Shown here piece by piece: positions 1-7,205 of a stretch of DNA of 10,039 nt (its first letter is position 1; each line of letters begins with the position of its first letter). The DNA comes from Candidatus Saccharimonadota bacterium. Lineage in GTDB: Bacteria > Patescibacteriota > Saccharimonadia > Saccharimonadales > UBA4665. A program made the position numbers and the translations under genes. The notes beneath the pieces were generated by a model, which ran no database searches, was not told the origin of the DNA, and was given only the letters and a program-made list of their open reading frames with translations. The stretch is taken from positions 1-10,039 of the forward strand of contig DAHVAE010000023.1 of the NCBI GenBank assembly GCA_027314795.1, written 5' to 3'.

Positions 1-291
1 CGCTGTTGGCTCTGCTCCCGTTGCGCCAAGTGTTACGCTACCATTGGTACTTATTGTACCCAGTCCGGTTGCGTTATCTGGTAATGACCCTTGGTTATTG
101 CCTTCATAACTTTGTACTGCAGACGCTACGTTTTGAGCATCGTGAAGTATATCAGTATTCCGCGCTGACCTCTGTAGGTCAGGAACTGCTATTAGAACAA
201 TGATGAGTATAAGAGCAGCGATAGCTAGCACTATAAGGACTTCGACGATAGTGAAGCCTTCTTGGATATTAGTTTTCATTTTTGTTAACAT
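1..291 (-). CDS. type IV prepilin (pilin-like protein), 3' part beyond the window
   Basis: The 97 codons visible encode the N-terminus of a type IV prepilin, the subunit of the pilus fibre or a minor pilin. A short basic leader of 12 residues ends in Gly12, followed by the class III signal motif GFTIVEVLIVLAIAALI. Prepilin peptidase should cut between Gly12 and Phe13, leaving mature Phe1 and the invariant Glu5. A hydrophobic helix of about 20 residues follows, then VPDLQRSARNTD, the usual transition to the soluble head. The region after residue 60 is Gly/Ser/Thr/Asn-rich. The ATG at 289-291 is preferred because AAGGGGG (303-309) lies 11 nt upstream; an in-frame ATG at 277-279 would give an 8-residue leader but is further from this site. 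The gene is open at base 1, so its length and head-domain type are unknown. It has its own promoter downstream of pilC, as expected for a subunit needed in excess. Whether it is the major pilin cannot be told here. Confidence 0.93.
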   Translation of the reverse strand, partial: MLTKMKTNIQEGFTIVEVLIVLAIAALILIIVLIAVPDLQRSARNTDILHDAQNVASAVQSYEGNNQGSLPDNATGLGTISTNGSVTLGATGAEPTA

Positions 292-302
292 GATGTCAAA
301 TG

Positions 303-309
303 CCCCCTT
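303..309 (-). promoter_or_regulatory. ribosome binding site of the prepilin gene
   Basis: AAGGGGG on the minus strand, 11 nt before the ATG at 289-291. It favours that start over the in-frame ATG 12 nt further downstream, which would be 23 nt away. Confidence 0.6.
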
Positions 310-339
310 CGCATCTGTTGACTTTATGGTTATGCTTAC

Positions 340-368
340 ATACTAAGATTAAACTTAAGTAATAGCAA
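340..368 (-). promoter_or_regulatory. promoter of the prepilin gene
   Basis: On the minus strand, TTGCTA (363-368) and TAGTAT (340-345) are separated by exactly 17 nt, each matching the sigma70 consensus at 4 of 6 positions. Transcription would start near 333, giving a leader of about 40 nt that contains the AAGGGGG ribosome binding site. No terminator is visible between pilC and this promoter, so read-through from the operon is also possible. Confidence 0.55.
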
Positions 369-372
369 GGAT

Positions 373-381
373 TTATCCACA
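373..381 (+). promoter_or_regulatory. exact DnaA-box consensus (TTATCCACA)
   Basis: The 9-mer TTATCCACA matches the bacterial DnaA-box consensus perfectly. It lies 4 nt upstream of the -35 of the prepilin promoter and just outside the pilC stop codon. I saw no second copy, so this is not an origin. It could be a regulatory DnaA site or a chance match. Confidence 0.3.
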
Positions 382-382
382 G

Positions 383-1615
383 CTATTGACCATTATTTGA
401 AATAGCGCCTGATCCAGCTAGGCTATATATAGGTAAAAGTATAGCGGCTACGATGATCATAGCTACGATACCAAGTAAGACCATTAGAACTGGCTCAATA
501 ATTGTTGAGATGCTACCTATAATATTATCGACTTCCTTTTCATAATAATCTGCAGACTTATTAAGCATGGCCTCAACTGAGCCTGAAGCCTCGCCAATTT
601 TAAGCATGTTTGGTACTAACGGAAGAAAATAAGGATCACCAGTTAAACTATCTCCCAAGGATTTACCGCCTTTTACCTTATCTGCGGCTTTTAGTATTGA
701 GCGGCTGACATAAAAGTTCGCGACGTTTTCAGATGCAATTTGCAGGACACTAAGAAGAGGAACTCCAGCCCCTATAAGTGTTGCCGATGTACGGCTAAAT
801 CTAGCCATATAAATCATTCTAAATAAAGATTTAAACGGTGGCGAGTTTATTTTTAAGGCATCAAAGACTTTAGTGCCTGATTCAGTCTTAAACCATCTGT
901 ATAAAGCAAAACCGCCAACTACTACAATGACTAAGACTATATACCAATACTTAATAATGAAGTTTGAGATGTCCATAAGCACTCTAGTTTCTATAGGCAA
1001 GGAAGTCCCTGGGAAACTGGTATAAAGCATTTTAATTTGTGGTACCACTTTTACCATCATAAAGACCACTACCGCTACCATAACAAAGACAATCACTATT
1101 GGATAGATCATGGCATTACGAATTTTACTGGCAATATCGGCATCTTTTTCTAGCTGATTAGCTATTCTCTCCAGCGCTTTATCTAGAGTACCTGAAGTCT
1201 CACCTGCTGCTACTAAGTTAATTACCACCCTATTAAAGGCGTCCGGATACTTGCTTAGCGCATTTGATAAAGTCTTACCACCTTCAACGTTATTTATAAT
1301 GTCATCAATTATTGCTTTAAGCTTCTTGTTTTTGGTTTGTTCAGATACATTTCTTAGACTTTGAGATAACGGTAAACCGGCGTTAATTAAAGTACTTAAT
1401 TGCCTAAAAAATAGCACCTTATCTTTAGCTCGGATTCTATTTAGTTTGCTACCTATCCCGCTAATACTGGCGACTTTTTTAGACTTTACGGCAATTGGTG
1501 TTAACCCCTGACCCTGTATGGCTTTAGCAGCATCAGTTTCACTTGAAGCTTCAATTGTAGACTTTGTTTCTTTACCGGTCGCTGAGTTTCGAGCAGTATA
1601 GCTATATGTTGGCAT
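383..1615 (-). CDS. pilC: type IV pilus inner-membrane platform protein PilC
   Basis: PilC (GspF family, 410 residues, the usual length) is the polytopic membrane platform on which PilB and PilT act during pilus extension and retraction. The N-terminus, MPTYSYTARNSATGKE, is the typical PilC opening. Two T2SSF repeats follow. The first has FFRQLSTLINAGLPLSQSL (69-87) and GETSG (138-142), with a membrane segment at about 169-193. The second has ARFSRTSATLIGAGVPLLSVL-type sequence (271-291) and GEASG (341-345). Further membrane segments lie at about 221-241 and 371-396. GAGGG-like sequence GAGGGAAT just upstream of the ATG serves as ribosome binding site inside the end of pilT; one base separates the two genes, which suggests translational coupling. 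It is the last gene of the assembly operon before the separately promoted prepilin. No anomalies are seen. Confidence 0.96.
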   Translation of the reverse strand: MPTYSYTARNSATGKETKSTIEASSETDAAKAIQGQGLTPIAVKSKKVASISGIGSKLNRIRAKDKVLFFRQLSTLINAGLPLSQSLRNVSEQTKNKKLKAIIDDIINNVEGGKTLSNALSKYPDAFNRVVINLVAAGETSGTLDKALERIANQLEKDADIASKIRNAMIYPIVIVFVMVAVVVFMMVKVVPQIKMLYTSFPGTSLPIETRVLMDISNFIIKYWYIVLVIVVVGGFALYRWFKTESGTKVFDALKINSPPFKSLFRMIYMARFSRTSATLIGAGVPLLSVLQIASENVANFYVSRSILKAADKVKGGKSLGDSLTGDPYFLPLVPNMLKIGEASGSVEAMLNKSADYYEKEVDNIIGSISTIIEPVLMVLLGIVAMIIVAAILLPIYSLAGSGAISNNGQ

Positions 1616-1616
1616 T

Positions 1617-2684
1617 TTATTCCCTCATGAGTCTATCTAACTCGTCTAGATCAACAGCAAAATTACGAGCTTCTTCATAACTAATTGATCCGGCTTTTAT
1701 TAATGAAACTAGGGTATGATCCATTGATTGCATGCCAAATTCAGAACCAGTCTGGATTACCGCTTCAAGCTGGTGACTCTTACCTTCTCTGATTATGTTT
1801 CTGACTGCAGGATTAGCAATTAATATTTCAGCCGCCGCAATCCTGCCACCGCCAATTATTGGTATTAATCTTTGTGAACAAATTGCCATTAAGATGTTGG
1901 CTAGCTGAGCTCTAATTTGAGCCTGTTGATGTGGCGGGAAGACATCAATCATACGATCAATGGACTGGCTGGCAGAGTTAGTGTGCAGAGTTGCAAAAAC
2001 TAAGTGCCCGGTTTCAGCAATGGTTATCGCACTGGCGATAGTTTCTAGATCACGCATTTCGCCAATTAACACAACATCTGGGTCTTCACGAAGAGCAGAA
2101 CGTAAAGCGGCACTAAATGAATAGGTGTCATAGTGAACTTCCCGCTGAACCACGATAGATTTCTTGGAGGTGTGGGTATATTCAATCGGATCTTCAATCG
2201 TAATAATATGGCGGGCTTGTTCAAAGTTAATCTTATTGATTAACGAAGCAAGGGATGTTGATTTTCCTGAACCAGTTGGCCCGGTAATTAGCACTAGACC
2301 CCTTGGATAATCGGCAAACTTTTCAACAATCGGCGGTAAGCCTAAAGCCTCAATTGTAGGTATATCATTAGGTATTAATCTAAGTGCACATGCTAAATTG
2401 CCTCTCTCATGAAAAGCATTTACCCTAAATCTGCCTAAATCACCATAAGCAAAACTAAAGTCGTATTCTTTGTCTTTAAGCAGTATTTGCTTTTGTTCAT
2501 CATCAAGTAGTGAAAAAATAAGGCTCTCGACATTTTCTTCTGTAAGTGGGGTTGCTTCAGCTACAGGCAAAAGAACATTATCTATCCTGAGCATTGGTGG
2601 CAGACCTACCTGAATATGAAGGTCAGAGGCCTTCTTTTTTATTACATCATCAAGTAATGGCTCTATGCGCGGCTTGCCGTCCAT
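1617..2684 (-). CDS. pilT: type IV pilus retraction ATPase PilT
   Basis: PilT is the hexameric cytoplasmic ATPase that depolymerises the pilus and drives twitching motility and DNA uptake in characterised systems. The 355 residues match the normal length. Visible motifs are ASDLHIQVGLPPMLRID (19-35, the PAS-like N-terminal domain), Walker A GPTGSGKST (135-143), Asp box IEDPIEY (163-169), Walker B DVVLIGEMRD (203-212) with the catalytic Glu209, and His box TGHLVFATLHTNSA (225-238). AVRNIIRE (293-300) corresponds to the PilT-specific AIRNLIRE motif needed for retraction, and this separates it from PilB/GspE. GSEFGMQSMD (313-322) is also typical. The ATG at 2682-2684 is preceded by AGGGGTGG. A 31-nt gap separates it from pilB. 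TAA at 1617-1619 is one base from the pilC start. Confidence 0.97.
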   Translation of the reverse strand: MDGKPRIEPLLDDVIKKKASDLHIQVGLPPMLRIDNVLLPVAEATPLTEENVESLIFSLLDDEQKQILLKDKEYDFSFAYGDLGRFRVNAFHERGNLACALRLIPNDIPTIEALGLPPIVEKFADYPRGLVLITGPTGSGKSTSLASLINKINFEQARHIITIEDPIEYTHTSKKSIVVQREVHYDTYSFSAALRSALREDPDVVLIGEMRDLETIASAITIAETGHLVFATLHTNSASQSIDRMIDVFPPHQQAQIRAQLANILMAICSQRLIPIIGGGRIAAAEILIANPAVRNIIREGKSHQLEAVIQTGSEFGMQSMDHTLVSLIKAGSISYEEARNFAVDLDELDRLMRE

Positions 2685-2715
2685 AATCCACCCCTATACT
2701 TTTGGTTAATTAACT

Positions 2716-4497
2716 TCATGCTAAATCCTCAGAAGCTACTCTATTTATTTCTTGGATAGTTGTTTGCTTACTCACAGCTTTAAGATATCCATCTTCTCGC
2801 ATTGATATCATCCCTTCCTTACGAGCCACTTCCTCAATTTGATTAGAGGTAGCTCGTTTAAGAATTAGCTCCTGAATAGCCGGCGAAACCTCAAAGGCTT
2901 CATATATACCCATTCGGCCTTCGAAACCACCTGGAGCATGAGGACTATCAATGCCTCTGACTAAAGTATAAGCATTTTGGCCCTGAAGAGGCAAATCGTT
3001 ATACCCAAGTTCAGTATGGTAAGCTTCTACATCTTTAGCGGCTGTCGGTAATAGTCGACCAATTACTTTCTTGATAGCTTCAGTTTCTACAGCTGTAGAT
3101 TTATATTCTTCATTATCAGTTGCTACTTTGCGCACTAAGCGTTGACCAATAACAGTCCTTATAGTTGAAGCAATTAGAAATGGTTCAACGCCCATATCTA
3201 ATAAACGAGGCAATATGCCCGCTGCAGAGTTAGTGTGTAGCGTACTAAATACTAAGTGACCTGTTAAGGCTGCCTGAATAGCTAACTCAGCAGTGTCCTT
3301 GTCTCGAATTTCACCAACCATTATTACATCAGGATCTTGTCGTAAGATGGATCTTAGACCTGTTGCAAACGTCAGACCGACATCAGGATTAACCTGTATC
3401 TGGTTTATACCCTCCATCTTGTACTCAACGGGGTCTTCCATCGTAATAATGTTAATGGTGTCGCTTTTAACCTCTTGAAGAAGAGCATATAGTGAGGTAG
3501 ATTTTCCTGAACCGGTGGGTCCTGAGGTGAGTACCATGCCACTTGTATTGGCGATACCTTTACGAACAGCTCGTAGTGTTCTACCTTTATACCCCATCTC
3601 TTCTAGAACTAATTTGGTACTAGACTTATCAAGTAAACGTATAACTACTTGTTCGCCCCATACGACTGGTGATATGGCAATACGTAGATCAATCTTCTTA
3701 TCGCCTTCCTTAATTGAAAACTCACCATCTTGAGGAACCCTGTGTTCATCTATTTTTAAGTTAGCCAGAATTTTCACCCTAGAAACTAAAGCTGGTTCAG
3801 TACTTTTTGGTAATTTCATTATCTCTCTTAGTACACCGTCAATACGACAGCGGATACGAAGCTCTTTTTCTGTAGGCTCCATATGAATATCACTGGCTCT
3901 GTTTGTGGCAGCATACTCCAAGATAGTGTTAAGCGCTTTGGAAATTGGTGAGTCTTGGACGATTGTCTTGATACTGTGATCTTCTTCTGTTTTTTGGCCG
4001 GCTTTGCCCTCACCCTGTTCTCCGGCATATTGTTCAACTGCGCTATCATCTATCTTAATTTTGTACTGTTTAAGAACATTCTTGATACCTTCTTCACTGG
4101 CAGCATAAACTTTAATCGGTCTACCTATCTTGTTCTCCAGGAAATCTACAGCTTGAACATTATCGGCGTCAAGCATAGCTATAATAATCTTGCCATCTAT
4201 TTCTCCTAGTGGTACAGCCATGTAGTGTTCGGCTATATCTTTTGGCAGTAACTCAAGTGCTGATTGTTCAATATATGCATCTTTTAAATTTACATAGGGC
4301 AAACTGTTAGCATGAGCAATGTATTTAGTTATATGCTCATTAGAAACATAGCCCCCCTTGACTAGTGTAGATATTAACGGACGACGTTCACTTTGTGCTT
4401 TTTGCTTAGCTTCTTCTAATTTGTCAGCTGTCAGCACACCATCATTAACTAAGCTATCTTGAACATATTGTTGGGTGTCCTCAGATAAGACGCTCAT
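2716..4497 (-). CDS. pilB: type IV pilus extension ATPase PilB
   Basis: PilB (GspE/PulE family, 593 residues) powers pilin polymerisation at the cytoplasmic face of PilC. Residues 1-145 form the MshEN-type N-terminal domain, linked by a charged stretch (about 150-175) to the ATPase core. The core shows ASDIHMEP (201-208), Walker A GPTGSGKST (326-334), Asp box MEDPVEY (353-359), Walker B with VGEIRD and catalytic Glu396, and His box TGHLVFSTLHTNSA (412-425). GQRLVRK (451-457) and GRMGIYE (527-533) bracket the usual zinc-site region, but no cysteine is present there. The only cysteine in the whole protein is Cys217. The nucleotide-binding motifs are all intact, so the enzyme looks active. AAGGGC lies just before the ATG and the preceding small gene ends 9 nt upstream. 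The stop is TGA. Confidence 0.96.
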   Translation of the reverse strand: MSVLSEDTQQYVQDSLVNDGVLTADKLEEAKQKAQSERRPLISTLVKGGYVSNEHITKYIAHANSLPYVNLKDAYIEQSALELLPKDIAEHYMAVPLGEIDGKIIIAMLDADNVQAVDFLENKIGRPIKVYAASEEGIKNVLKQYKIKIDDSAVEQYAGEQGEGKAGQKTEEDHSIKTIVQDSPISKALNTILEYAATNRASDIHMEPTEKELRIRCRIDGVLREIMKLPKSTEPALVSRVKILANLKIDEHRVPQDGEFSIKEGDKKIDLRIAISPVVWGEQVVIRLLDKSSTKLVLEEMGYKGRTLRAVRKGIANTSGMVLTSGPTGSGKSTSLYALLQEVKSDTINIITMEDPVEYKMEGINQIQVNPDVGLTFATGLRSILRQDPDVIMVGEIRDKDTAELAIQAALTGHLVFSTLHTNSAAGILPRLLDMGVEPFLIASTIRTVIGQRLVRKVATDNEEYKSTAVETEAIKKVIGRLLPTAAKDVEAYHTELGYNDLPLQGQNAYTLVRGIDSPHAPGGFEGRMGIYEAFEVSPAIQELILKRATSNQIEEVARKEGMISMREDGYLKAVSKQTTIQEINRVASEDLA

Positions 4498-4506
4498 TTT
4501 ATGCCC

Positions 4507-4758
4507 TTATTGGCCACTAAATGGCTGCTGGCTATTGTTTGGTGAAATGTTAATTATTTGTGTTGGATCAACAGCTTGAGAGTTAAAGTACTTACTTGGT
4601 GGTTTATTGAAGTCGGTAGTAATAGTCGGCACAACATCCACCTGAATGTTCTTACTGCTAGCGTTTGAGAGAACATATTTGTCAACAATGTAGGCCACTA
4701 GAATGCCGGCAACTACAGCTACAACAATCGCAATTATGTCCTGCTGTTTAAATTTCAT
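4507..4758 (-). CDS. small single-pass membrane protein of the pilus operon, at the PilP position
   Basis: This 83-residue protein is not one I can assign to a named family. It has a short basic N-terminus (MKFKQQD), one hydrophobic segment at about 8-25 and an extracytoplasmic tail of about 55 residues. The tail is rich in Asn, Ser, Pro and Gln, with DVVPTITTDFNKPPSKYF (41-58) as its most distinctive part. There is no lipobox, so it is not a lipoprotein like classical PilP. The ATG overlaps the pilO stop (ATGA, 4755-4758) and GGAG lies 8 nt upstream. It ends 9 nt before pilB, so it is translated within the pilus operon. By position, between pilO and pilB, it matches pilP of Gram-negative operons. 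A role as a third member of the PilN/PilO alignment complex is an inference. The gene call itself is secure. Confidence 0.85.
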   Translation of the reverse strand: MKFKQQDIIAIVVAVVAGILVAYIVDKYVLSNASSKNIQVDVVPTITTDFNKPPSKYFNSQAVDPTQIINISPNNSQQPFSGQ

Positions 4759-5408
4759 TGGATTGTCTCCGTAGTTATCTTAAACTGTTTCGATGGTTGG
4801 AAGAAAGTTTGAGCAGTAACTGATAAATTAACATCTGATTGATTGCCGGACAGATTAACCGTCAGAAATTGAAAAGGTCGAATAGATTTTTCAAAGGTAC
4901 TGACAACGTTTTGGACGTTTTGGTATGGCCCATCAACACTAAATGTAAAGGGCATAGCTACTGGTTGACCGCTTGATGATGAACTGCCGATAGTAGCTGA
5001 TTCATCAGTACCACCAATACTATCAATGGTCACGCCTTGGTTACTCAATAAAGCCTGCAAGCTCGTTACAAGTGCCGGGTAATCATAAGTACTTGGAAGT
5101 GAGTCAAGTACAATCTTGGCATTATCGTTATCTTCGCCTGTAACCGTGCTGCCAAGCAGATTACTTTGAGCTACGTTAAATTTCTCATAAGATTTAGTTA
5201 TCTGATTGGCTGCACTAACGTCTGCCTGAAGTTGATTTCTGGCTATAGTATCAGCATTTATTAATTTGTTTTGAAAAAGAAGCTTATCCCATAAGACATG
5301 GCTCGAGGCAAGACTAAAGATAAGCAGGAACACAGCAATTGCTGCAGCCATTACCATTCTGCTCATGGACTTTTCAATTTGTTCTCGTTTTGCTGATGAT
5401 TGGGCCAT
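4755..5408 (-). CDS. pilO: type IV pilus alignment-complex protein PilO
   Basis: PilO is a bitopic membrane protein that pairs with PilN to link the cytoplasmic motor side to the outside of the cell. The 217 residues contain a short cytoplasmic N-terminus, one transmembrane helix at about 17-37, a coiled-coil-prone stretch (about 45-85) and a C-terminal ferredoxin-like domain. In the last part, LPSTYDYPALVTSLQALLSNQGVTIDSI (104-131) is the recognisable PilO signature (helix followed by a strand). FTFSVDGPYQNVQNVVSTFEKS (154-175) is the second alpha/beta repeat. A Gly/Ser-rich loop lies at 139-147. AGAGG before the ATG overlaps the end of pilN, 10 nt away, and the TGA stop overlaps the start of the next small gene. 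This packing supports coupled translation. Confidence 0.9.
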   Translation of the reverse strand: MAQSSAKREQIEKSMSRMVMAAAIAVFLLIFSLASSHVLWDKLLFQNKLINADTIARNQLQADVSAANQITKSYEKFNVAQSNLLGSTVTGEDNDNAKIVLDSLPSTYDYPALVTSLQALLSNQGVTIDSIGGTDESATIGSSSSSGQPVAMPFTFSVDGPYQNVQNVVSTFEKSIRPFQFLTVNLSGNQSDVNLSVTAQTFFQPSKQFKITTETIQ

Positions 5409-5418
5409 ATTTATTCCT

Positions 5419-6120
5419 CTAATGCGTCGTTGATGGCGGGTTAGCTTTAAAAAGTTGTGGTTGGTTTAGGATTGATCTTGTAGTCGTTTCGTTAGGTACA
5501 ATTAGTTTTAAGTTGTCTGCCCGGTTAAATAATATTGGGTCGAAATCAAAGGTAATGGTGTACTGTGCAGACGGTGCTCCGCTACTACTACCACTACTAT
5601 TATAGCTAAAGGAGCTAAGTACTACTTGACTAAAGGCAGAATTATTCTTGGTATTGTTGGTTGAGTTGTTATATGTAGCGTACTTAAGTGTGTCAACAAA
5701 TGTATTAACCGTAGCCAGTGAGTCAGCACCACCGGTAATTGACATGTTGTTCGTAGAGTAATTCAGGTTAAGTGTAGATATTGTCACATTTACTGGAACT
5801 AGCTGTGTCAGGTACCCGAATATCCTAGAGGTAGCTGGTGCATTATTTAAAAGGCTAGGTATTGTTTCAAGCTGGTGTTGAACAGTTAATATCTGGTTTA
5901 GATTCTTATTTGATGTTAGTTGAGAACTATAATTACCTATCTGACTATTTAAGTTATCGAGTTTAACTTTCTGGCCTACATCGACATATAGGAACAACAG
6001 AATAAAAACTAAGGCGGATACAGCACCAATTACAATTGACGTCGTTATAGCTAAGTACTCAATGCGCTTAGTCTTAAGGAACTGCACTTTTACATCTGGA
6101 AGTAGATTAAACTCAACCAT
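5419..6120 (-). CDS. pilN: type IV pilus alignment-complex protein PilN
   Basis: PilN is the inner-membrane partner of PilO and the docking site for PilM. The first residues, MVEFNLLPDVK, contain the conserved NLLP motif that inserts into a groove on PilM in characterised systems. A transmembrane helix lies at about 23-47 and is followed by a heptad-like region (50-90). The ferredoxin-like domain begins near 95, with LVPVNVTISTLNLNY (107-121) as its typical strand. The 233 residues exceed many PilN proteins, because of an Asn/Ser/Thr-rich insert (149-185) and a C-terminal extension of about 35 residues after FDFDPILF. The ATG (6118-6120) lies inside the end of pilM, an 8-nt overlap, and GGAGAG precedes it. 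This again points to coupled translation. Confidence 0.93.
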   Translation of the reverse strand: MVEFNLLPDVKVQFLKTKRIEYLAITTSIVIGAVSALVFILLFLYVDVGQKVKLDNLNSQIGNYSSQLTSNKNLNQILTVQHQLETIPSLLNNAPATSRIFGYLTQLVPVNVTISTLNLNYSTNNMSITGGADSLATVNTFVDTLKYATYNNSTNNTKNNSAFSQVVLSSFSYNSSGSSSGAPSAQYTITFDFDPILFNRADNLKLIVPNETTTRSILNQPQLFKANPPSTTH

Positions 6121-7156
6121 TTATTCTCTCCGCTAACCCTGCAGCAACTGCAAAGTGGTTAGATACAGTTAGTAGCTCGTTTTGTCTTGATGGGTCATAA
6201 ACTACGTTACGCCAAGCATTGCCAATCTCTACATTTAGACCAAATTTGTTAGCCAAATATACCGGGAACTCAGGCAATGTTGAAGCTGCACCGGTAACAA
6301 TAATGCGATCAATCTGAGACTCAGGGTAACGGGTCTGGAAGAATTTAAGAGACTTTTCAATTTCGTTGACAATTGATTCAATGGTCCCAATGATAGCTTG
6401 ATGTACTTGTCCTTCAAGTTTGTCCTTGCCTAAGCCAAACTTAAATATTAACTGCTCTGCTTGTTTTTCGTCGACATTTAAGTTTTGAGCACCAGTACGA
6501 ATTATTGCTTCGCTGCCTGTTGCAATAGATCGAGTAAGCCGTGGTGCATCGTTCATTATAATCACTAAATCTGTACTTTTACTGTCTACGTCAATAACCA
6601 CTTGGGGCGGTAGTGTACCCGGCGCTGTTAGTGAACGGCATAAAGCCATGGTATCTGGCTCAAAAGCTATGACATTAAGCCCAATATTCTCGAGCATATC
6701 TAGATACTTTTCAACAAAAGCGTTAGTTACACTAGATAGCAGTACCTCAACTTTTGTTTTATCTTGCGCAGAATCACCAAGTAGCTCCCAGTCAAATTTA
6801 GATTCAGCTATGGGTGTAGGTATTAAAGAATCTACTTGAAACTTAATAGCTTTAGCTAATTCATTCTTGGGTAGTCGGTCCATATCTACAACGGTTGTAA
6901 ACACTCTTTGGGCTGGAATACCTACAGCAACATTCTTAGTAGATACTTGAGACTTACCCACTAGATCGGCAATTACTTCAGCAAGTTTTTGTTGGTCGGT
7001 TTTTGAGTCACTTTGAGATATTTTACTGTCTATAGGGACATAGGCATACCTAACTAGAGATTTATTAGCTGAGTTTCCTCGAAGTTGCACTAATCTGACT
7101 GCCGTTGTACCTATGTTGAGACCGAAAAAATCAGAGATCCCACTCAAGATATTCAT
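6113..7156 (-). CDS. pilM: type IV pilus assembly ATPase PilM
   Basis: PilM is an actin/FtsA-like cytoplasmic protein that recruits the PilN/PilO complex. The 347 residues match the family length. Visible are the phosphate-1 loop FGLNIGTTAVRLVQL (11-25), VAVGIPAQRVFTTVVDMDRLP (76-96), the 1C-type segment AIKFQVDSLIPTP (103-115), phosphate-2 VVIDVDSKSTDLVII (186-200) and the adenosine motif IIVTGAASTLPEF (285-297). In the phosphate-1 loop Asn14 stands where many actin-family members have Asp; PilM proteins vary here. It is the first gene of the pilus operon. No ribosome binding site is seen upstream of the ATG, and a perfect TATAAT ends 7 nt before it, so the mRNA is probably leaderless. The TGA stop overlaps pilN. 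Confidence 0.96.
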   Translation of the reverse strand: MNILSGISDFFGLNIGTTAVRLVQLRGNSANKSLVRYAYVPIDSKISQSDSKTDQQKLAEVIADLVGKSQVSTKNVAVGIPAQRVFTTVVDMDRLPKNELAKAIKFQVDSLIPTPIAESKFDWELLGDSAQDKTKVEVLLSSVTNAFVEKYLDMLENIGLNVIAFEPDTMALCRSLTAPGTLPPQVVIDVDSKSTDLVIIMNDAPRLTRSIATGSEAIIRTGAQNLNVDEKQAEQLIFKFGLGKDKLEGQVHQAIIGTIESIVNEIEKSLKFFQTRYPESQIDRIIVTGAASTLPEFPVYLANKFGLNVEIGNAWRNVVYDPSRQNELLTVSNHFAVAAGLAERING

Positions 7157-7163
7157 ATGGCTG

Positions 7164-7179
7164 ATTATAACATAAGCTT
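7164..7179 (-). promoter_or_regulatory. extended -10 promoter of the pilus operon
   Basis: The minus strand reads AAGCTTATG-T-TATAAT: a perfect -10 hexamer (7164-7169) with an upstream TGn extension. No good -35 is found at 16-18 nt (TCCTGA is poor), so it would depend on the extended -10. Only 7 nt separate the hexamer from the pilM ATG at 7154-7156, which puts the predicted start site at or one base before the start codon. The AAGCTTATG block recurs at two other promoters in this window. Confidence 0.65.
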
Positions 7180-7205
7180 CTTGCTATCAGGATATATCTG
7201 CTAAT

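Noticed and set aside
6..203. Plus-strand open frame of 65 codons
   Set aside because: It lies antisense to the prepilin gene, whose signal motif is unmistakable, and it encodes no recognisable protein.
3515..3733. Plus-strand open frames inside pilB (also 3293-3478 and 3955-4209)
   Set aside because: They are antisense shadows of pilB, whose Walker and His motifs fix the true frame.
2716..4497. Use of an alternative genetic code with TGA as glycine, as in some candidate phyla
   Set aside because: TGA ends pilM, pilO and pilB at the expected family lengths, and no in-frame TGA interrupts a conserved motif.
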